Origin: Atopsyche davidsoni
Taxonomy: Eukaryota > Arthropoda > Insecta > Trichoptera > Hydrobiosidae
Direction of reading: 5' to 3'
Length of the DNA: 64,000 nucleotides
Assembly (NCBI GenBank): GCA_022113835.1
Contig: JAILWY010000009.1
Location: 3,261,501 to 3,325,500 of the forward strand
A program made the translations under genes and the position numbers. The notes below the pieces were generated by a model, which ran no database searches, was not told the DNA's origin, and saw nothing but the letters and a program-made list of their open reading frames with translations. This document shows positions 59,871 to 64,000 of the stretch, piece after piece (within the stretch, counting starts at the first letter, position 1; each line of letters starts with the position of its first letter).

Positions 59871-60570
59871 CCAGCGTGTTTGAATTCATTTGATATGCCG
59901 TATAGAGACATACAGCATAGATTCGAGGCGCGCGGCTTGTGGGCGTGTAATTCTGAGCGCGTCGATGTGGAACTTCAGAGTTGACACGATGATTACAATT
60001 AACGATCGTAACATTAGAAATAGTAATAGTATCCCGTACACGGTAACTTTTATCAACAGTTATCACCATACCAAAATGATATATACCTTAATACCGGCTT
60101 CGCCGTTTTATGCTTTCCGAAGTCGTATTCTCCAGATGGAAATGTTATTGGTGATACTAATCGTACAAGCATGTTCTTTATATTACGTCATATAATAGCA
60201 AAATCTATCATTTGAAAAAACCTTATTTCAGAGTGATGTCTTTGTGATATATTGAGTCTACAGCTGAAAGTTTTCCCATCAAAAGTATTAAGGGTCGTTT
60301 GTCTGCGTATATGAGTTGTAAATTAGGAGGATCTCTCAACATTTAATGTGCAAAACAAATATGCTCGCACACGTGTTGAAATGCGGTTTAAAAGTATCGG
60401 CACAACGGGTTAAACGTAATGAGAAGGTGTTCCTGATCCAGCTTAAAACTGAAAGTGGTATCTCGACCAGTATTGGCGTATACAAATCAGGTGCAGGCGA
60501 GTGGGAAGACCGGCTGACATCGCGACCACGGAGGAATGTTGCGGCAAAGAGAATGCAACAAGAGAACACC
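59871..60570. other. Non-coding DNA
   Basis: AT-rich to balanced. The 120-codon ORF at 60346-60708 has no recognisable domain and runs into the minisatellite below. Confidence 0.45.
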
Positions 60571-60580
60571 GCACCTCCTG

Positions 60581-60643
60581 TGCCGCACCGCCGCAGGTCG
60601 GTGCGGCAGCGCGGTGCGGCAGTGCGGTGCGGCAGTGCGGTGC
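60581..60643. repeat. 13-bp minisatellite with hairpin
   Basis: Three units of gtgcggcag(c/t)gcg (60601-60639) plus a partial fourth. The preceding tgccgcac (60581-60588) is complementary to each gtgcggca, so the array can fold back on its leader. Confidence 0.85.
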
Positions 60644-62260
60644 AGGAGGCGCCGTCCGCACCTGCCTCGCTTGTTAAAATTTTAAAAAGAAATTTATATT
60701 TTGTATAAAAAAATCTTGCAGCGTTAAATTTGTGCTTACTTAAATGTTAACAACAATACTCGAAAATATTTAAATACATATTTTTTACAGTAAGTAAAAC
60801 GTGATCATTACTATCGTTTTCAATCTATTGATATCGAAGTGGTGTGCTCAATACGAATGGTACAAAAAACCACTGAAATTAAAATTAAAAAGTGGTCTTC
60901 CTCTAATGTAAACTCGTGAAGAGGAATCTATCGTTGTTCAAGAGTATCGGTTAGCAGGTATTTGGGGTGATTTATCATGTAATAAGAAGCCGTTTGGGGT
61001 AGTTTTTGGAAGGCTCTCGGCGTGTGGTCACTCGACGGCTCTTCGGGGGTGGCCTCGCGCCCCCATCTTCGGGCAGCGCTCATCAATCACGCGCGGCGGG
61101 GTGACGGCCACCCCGGCAGAAGATATCAGCCTTAATTGTCAGTGTACCGAGGAACCTCCGGAAAGAACCCCGCGTCAATTAGACATCGTTATGCCATGAG
61201 CGATTGTTTGAGTAATACGAAAATATTCGACTTACATTTATGTTGGATTAAATATATACTAAAAAAAAAAATCAACGAAAATATAAAATCATCTCTCCTC
61301 CATGTTATTTTTCTGTTATCGACCGATAAAAAAAAAATCCGCATAAAACCGAAAACGTGACGACTTATTTACATATTTATCTTTCTTAGACACAGAGGTG
61401 CAAAGCCCATTATTTATTTTAGTAGACATGCAAGTACGCACAAAAAAAAGCTAACCGAAATTTAAAAATAAACCGCAGTGATAGCTGCTGCGGTCTATGC
61501 GCGCGATAATGGCCGCGAATATAATATCCGGACTTCCCAGAAGTCAGAACAACGAACGGGAAGAACGAAAAAAAGGCAAATGGCCGGCGAGTGTTTCGGA
61601 AATTAATGAAAAGCGCCGCACAATGGATTGCAAACAATCTGTTCAACTCTCATCGCAGTCGGCACAATGGACAACGAAAATTCAAGACCGCTTTGTTGCA
61701 TATGTCATGTTTAAAGTTCCGCGAGTAGAAGACATCTTAACTAACAGACGATGAGCAGAATAACTATTGATTGATGATAATGAGGTGAATTTGTGATCAG
61801 TAATAAGCATTTAGCATCGTAAAATCAAGGTGATGTTTTTCATCAGCATTTATTTTCAACAAATTCGCCATTACGGCTGATTCCTGTTTTCAATCTGCAG
61901 TGCTATATTAGACAACTATCGACACGACTTGGAGATGCAGGTTGGAGGTGGACTTGCCTTCATTCTAACCTCGGTGATATATTAAAATATCAATCTAGTG
62001 ACAGTGTTCAACTGTTCAAGTACAGAGTTCAATGCATTGTGTTACTATTATTTTTAAATACTTTTACTGGTATGTAAATCCGCACCTTTTCGGAAAGCCA
62101 ATCTAGACATACAAATAAAAGCTGTGGGGTTCCAAAGAAGCCCACTGCAAGTAATCGAGAATCTTCATCTCGTTTCCTGTTATAAATAAGTCACATACGT
62201 ACGCATTCTTTCGAGTACTCGAAGAACTTTATGGTAATGCTTTGGAAGGGAGGGAATTAG
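60644..62260. other. Non-coding DNA with GC-rich islands
   Basis: GC-rich blocks at 61005-61130 and 61480-61630 stand out from AT-rich DNA. No exon or transposon is recognised. Confidence 0.45.
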
Positions 62261-62500
62261 AAACGAGTGCGCAAGTGCTCGCCCTTGCGGGCTAGGGGCG
62301 GCCGGGGACAAAAACACGGGGGTTTTTCAGAATCCCGACATAATTTATGACCGTCTGATGTTTTCAGTGCCGGACGTTCATTGTCTGGTTCCGGTCAATG
62401 TTCGGTTCCGGTAAATAATTCATAGAACACCGCGAGCAGGGCCCGCAGCTGCCCCGGCCGGACATGTGGCATATGCCATGTGAGCCCGGCGGCAATGACA
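62261..62500. other. GC-rich island with short direct repeats and a palindrome
   Basis: tggttccggtcaatgttcgg and the overlapping ttcggttccggtaaat form a direct repeat of ggttccggt (62379 and 62404). tggcatatgcca (62467-62478) is a perfect palindrome. Composition contrasts with the flanks. Confidence 0.5.
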
Positions 62501-63220
62501 TATTCATTTAATTCAATGATTATATATCCACGTATAAAGATATTTGCATACACTATGCATAAATTATATTGATGATAATTATTTTTTAATATGTAACTTT
62601 ACATTAAATTAACGCGACTATTAAGAAAAATTAATGCTGCTCTAAAGATATGCTTATGTTTATATAGTATATTACAATCCAATAAAATACAGCATTGATA
62701 ACACTGTCTTATAATTCAAGATATCTACGAATTTTATTGATACCGGCATGACATTTATTGTCCAATAAAGATAGGCTGTGCGTTATAAAAAAATATATAC
62801 ATAATAATCTTAAATCGTCAGATTGATTGAATGTCTAGGTTTTAACACAATACAGCTGTACTGATCCTTCAAGTCCGTACAAAGGAACTTCCCAGGAACG
62901 AAAGTTCGAACAAATAATCCAAAACACGTGTTCCCCGGCCGGACAGATATATATTACACATTTCAACATAAGCATCTATATAAAATAAAGTAGACAAGCA
63001 GTTGTTGTCCGTCATTTTCGACAATTTAAAGCTTACCATTTACTGTCTTGTTATAATGCAATCAAAATAATCTTAAATCATCGCAGAACGCCTTGCTAAT
63101 ACAACACGGCATTGATAACTATCGTCCGAGACATCGCGGCCCATACTTATTACATAGTTTTATTTCCATCCCACAAGCACTTGAGTCATCTTGTTACACT
63201 TTTTGCCTCGTCTGGTGATT
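62501..63220. other. AT-rich non-coding DNA
   Basis: Nothing recognised. Confidence 0.5.
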
Positions 63221-63360
63221 CACAGGGCCGGCGGTGTTCACGGTTGAAAATAAAAGCGGAGCTCTCATCCGCTGGCAGACGGCCTGCCGCCTGGCGCCGC
63301 CCCCGCCCCCGCCCCTGCCCCTGAGCCGCCACTGCACTGCCACTGCACCGCCGGGGCACT
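63221..63360. other. GC-rich block with C-rich run
   Basis: Contains cgcccccgcccccgcccctg (about 63298-63317) and ccactgcactgccactgcac (63329-63348). The open frames across it follow from composition. Confidence 0.5.
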
Positions 63361-63428
63361 TCCAACCAATTTCCTGACAAATATCCAGATTCTTGGGCGT
63401 TGGACTGCTCGGGGTATTCATTCCTCAA

Positions 63429-63462
63429 ACGTTTCGGTCCTCGTGTTGAGACCATCTTCAGG
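63429..63462 (-). other. Penelope-type tail motif, hammerhead-like core
   Basis: The minus strand reads CTGAAGA (complement of 63455-63461), then a potential stem-loop ggtctc-aacac-gaggacc, then GAAA (complement of 63432-63435). This fits CUGANGA-stem-GAAA of the hammerhead ribozyme core. It resembles sequences near the ends of Penelope-like retroelements. No reverse transcriptase is nearby. Confidence 0.4.
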
Positions 63463-63820
63463 AATTTTTTTTGTGTTATTCTTACCTGCTGCCAGATTTA
63501 TAAGACATAAAACTATATTGTTTTGTAATACAGAATCAACACCGCCTTGCGACACACCAGGAAGAGGTTACATATCAATTATAATTGTGTCAACAGTTCT
63601 AGTTATAATTGTAAACAGGCGGAGCTAGTTAGCGCGATGTTGGCATGGAGCCGCGATTTTTCCGTAAACAATGACAGACTAGGCAGCGTGAGATGCCACG
63701 CCAGGTATTGTCGTCAGAGACAGGGCACCATCGATAGGAATAAAACCAAACCGATTCGTCAAACCACCATGCGGGGAGAGATTTGTAACTACTGAAAATA
63801 ACAAGAATATACCTGTAGGC
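63463..63820. other. Non-coding DNA
   Basis: No recognised feature. Confidence 0.45.
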
Positions 63821-64000
63821 CAGAGGTCCCTAAACTTTTTTGCTCCCGTAGACCATGCGTAGATTTTTCTATTAACATTTTCTACTGATAAACCAAAAAC
63901 GTTAACATCGCTATACAATGTCAACCTCTTAAATAATACTATCAGTTTATTTTTAAATTAAATTTATACACTGAATCTACTGCAGTGTTCATTTTTTATA
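63821..64000. mobile_element. hAT-type element, left end, runs off the window
   Basis: cagaggtccctaaacttttt followed by tgctcccgtagacc matches the terminal pattern of a common hAT family (CAGAGGT... end). The interior after about 63870 is AT-rich with no ORF before the window ends. The other terminus and target duplication lie outside. Confidence 0.65.

Noticed and set aside
60346..60708. 120-codon ORF as a gene
   Set aside because: The C-terminal part is a 13-bp minisatellite and the rest has no known similarity.
33076..64000. Upstream first coding exon of the ASAP-like gene
   Set aside because: I looked on the minus strand for the expected N-terminal motif and a donor after a Glu-Glu pair and found no convincing candidate.
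1..64000. CRISPR array or prokaryotic operon
   Set aside because: No regularly spaced identical repeats with unique spacers and no dense coding; the window is eukaryotic.

Overview
The window is eukaryotic, AT-rich nuclear DNA, almost all non-coding and full of degraded transposable elements. The element mix is mariner, a Tc1/mariner relative, hAT, piggyBac-like, non-LTR retrotransposon tails, tRNA-derived SINEs and a short LTR retrotransposon. Together with the one real exon found, this points to an insect or other arthropod, possibly a lepidopteran. The species assignment is inference. No operons, CRISPR arrays or prokaryotic genes are present.

The only host coding sequence I can support is a 73-bp minus-strand exon at 33003-33075 with a pyrimidine-rich acceptor and a gtaagt donor. 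Its peptide resembles the first part of the BAR domain of ASAP-family Arf GTPase-activating proteins. I recognise no other exon of that gene. If the assignment is right, most of the window is probably its long introns, with the 5' end of the gene at higher coordinates or outside the window.

Layout: 1-3300 is AT-rich DNA with a heat-shock-element-like site near 440, a 26-28 bp repeat array and a 56-bp duplication. 3302-6366 is a complete young LTR element (386-bp LTRs that read identical, TSD GTAT) with one 530-codon ORF and no pol. 7959-8834 holds an internally deleted mariner and a LINE tail. 9-16 kb is mostly AT-rich with GC-rich islands carrying nuclear-receptor-type and TAATCC-type motif clusters. 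17.5-19 kb has an exact 83-bp inverted repeat and a hAT-type non-autonomous element. 23-25.5 kb has a transposase relic and a four-unit satellite. 28.9-35.5 kb contains paired repeats, SINEs, a LINE tail, a mariner relic, the ASAP exon, a hairpin and a 235-bp tandem duplication. 36-58 kb is AT-rich with scattered GC-rich islands, minisatellites and members of a dispersed repeat family. 58-64 kb has promoter-like GC-rich DNA, a piggyBac-like relic, a Penelope-type tail motif and the start of a hAT element that runs off the window.

Strongest leads: the pol-less LTR element whose ORF is being remodelled by tandem repeats; the exact palindrome with a hammerhead-ribozyme-like core in its loop, echoed by a second motif near 63.4 kb; an unnamed dispersed repeat seen four times; a SINE copy with an internal inversion; and several compact motif clusters that could be enhancers.
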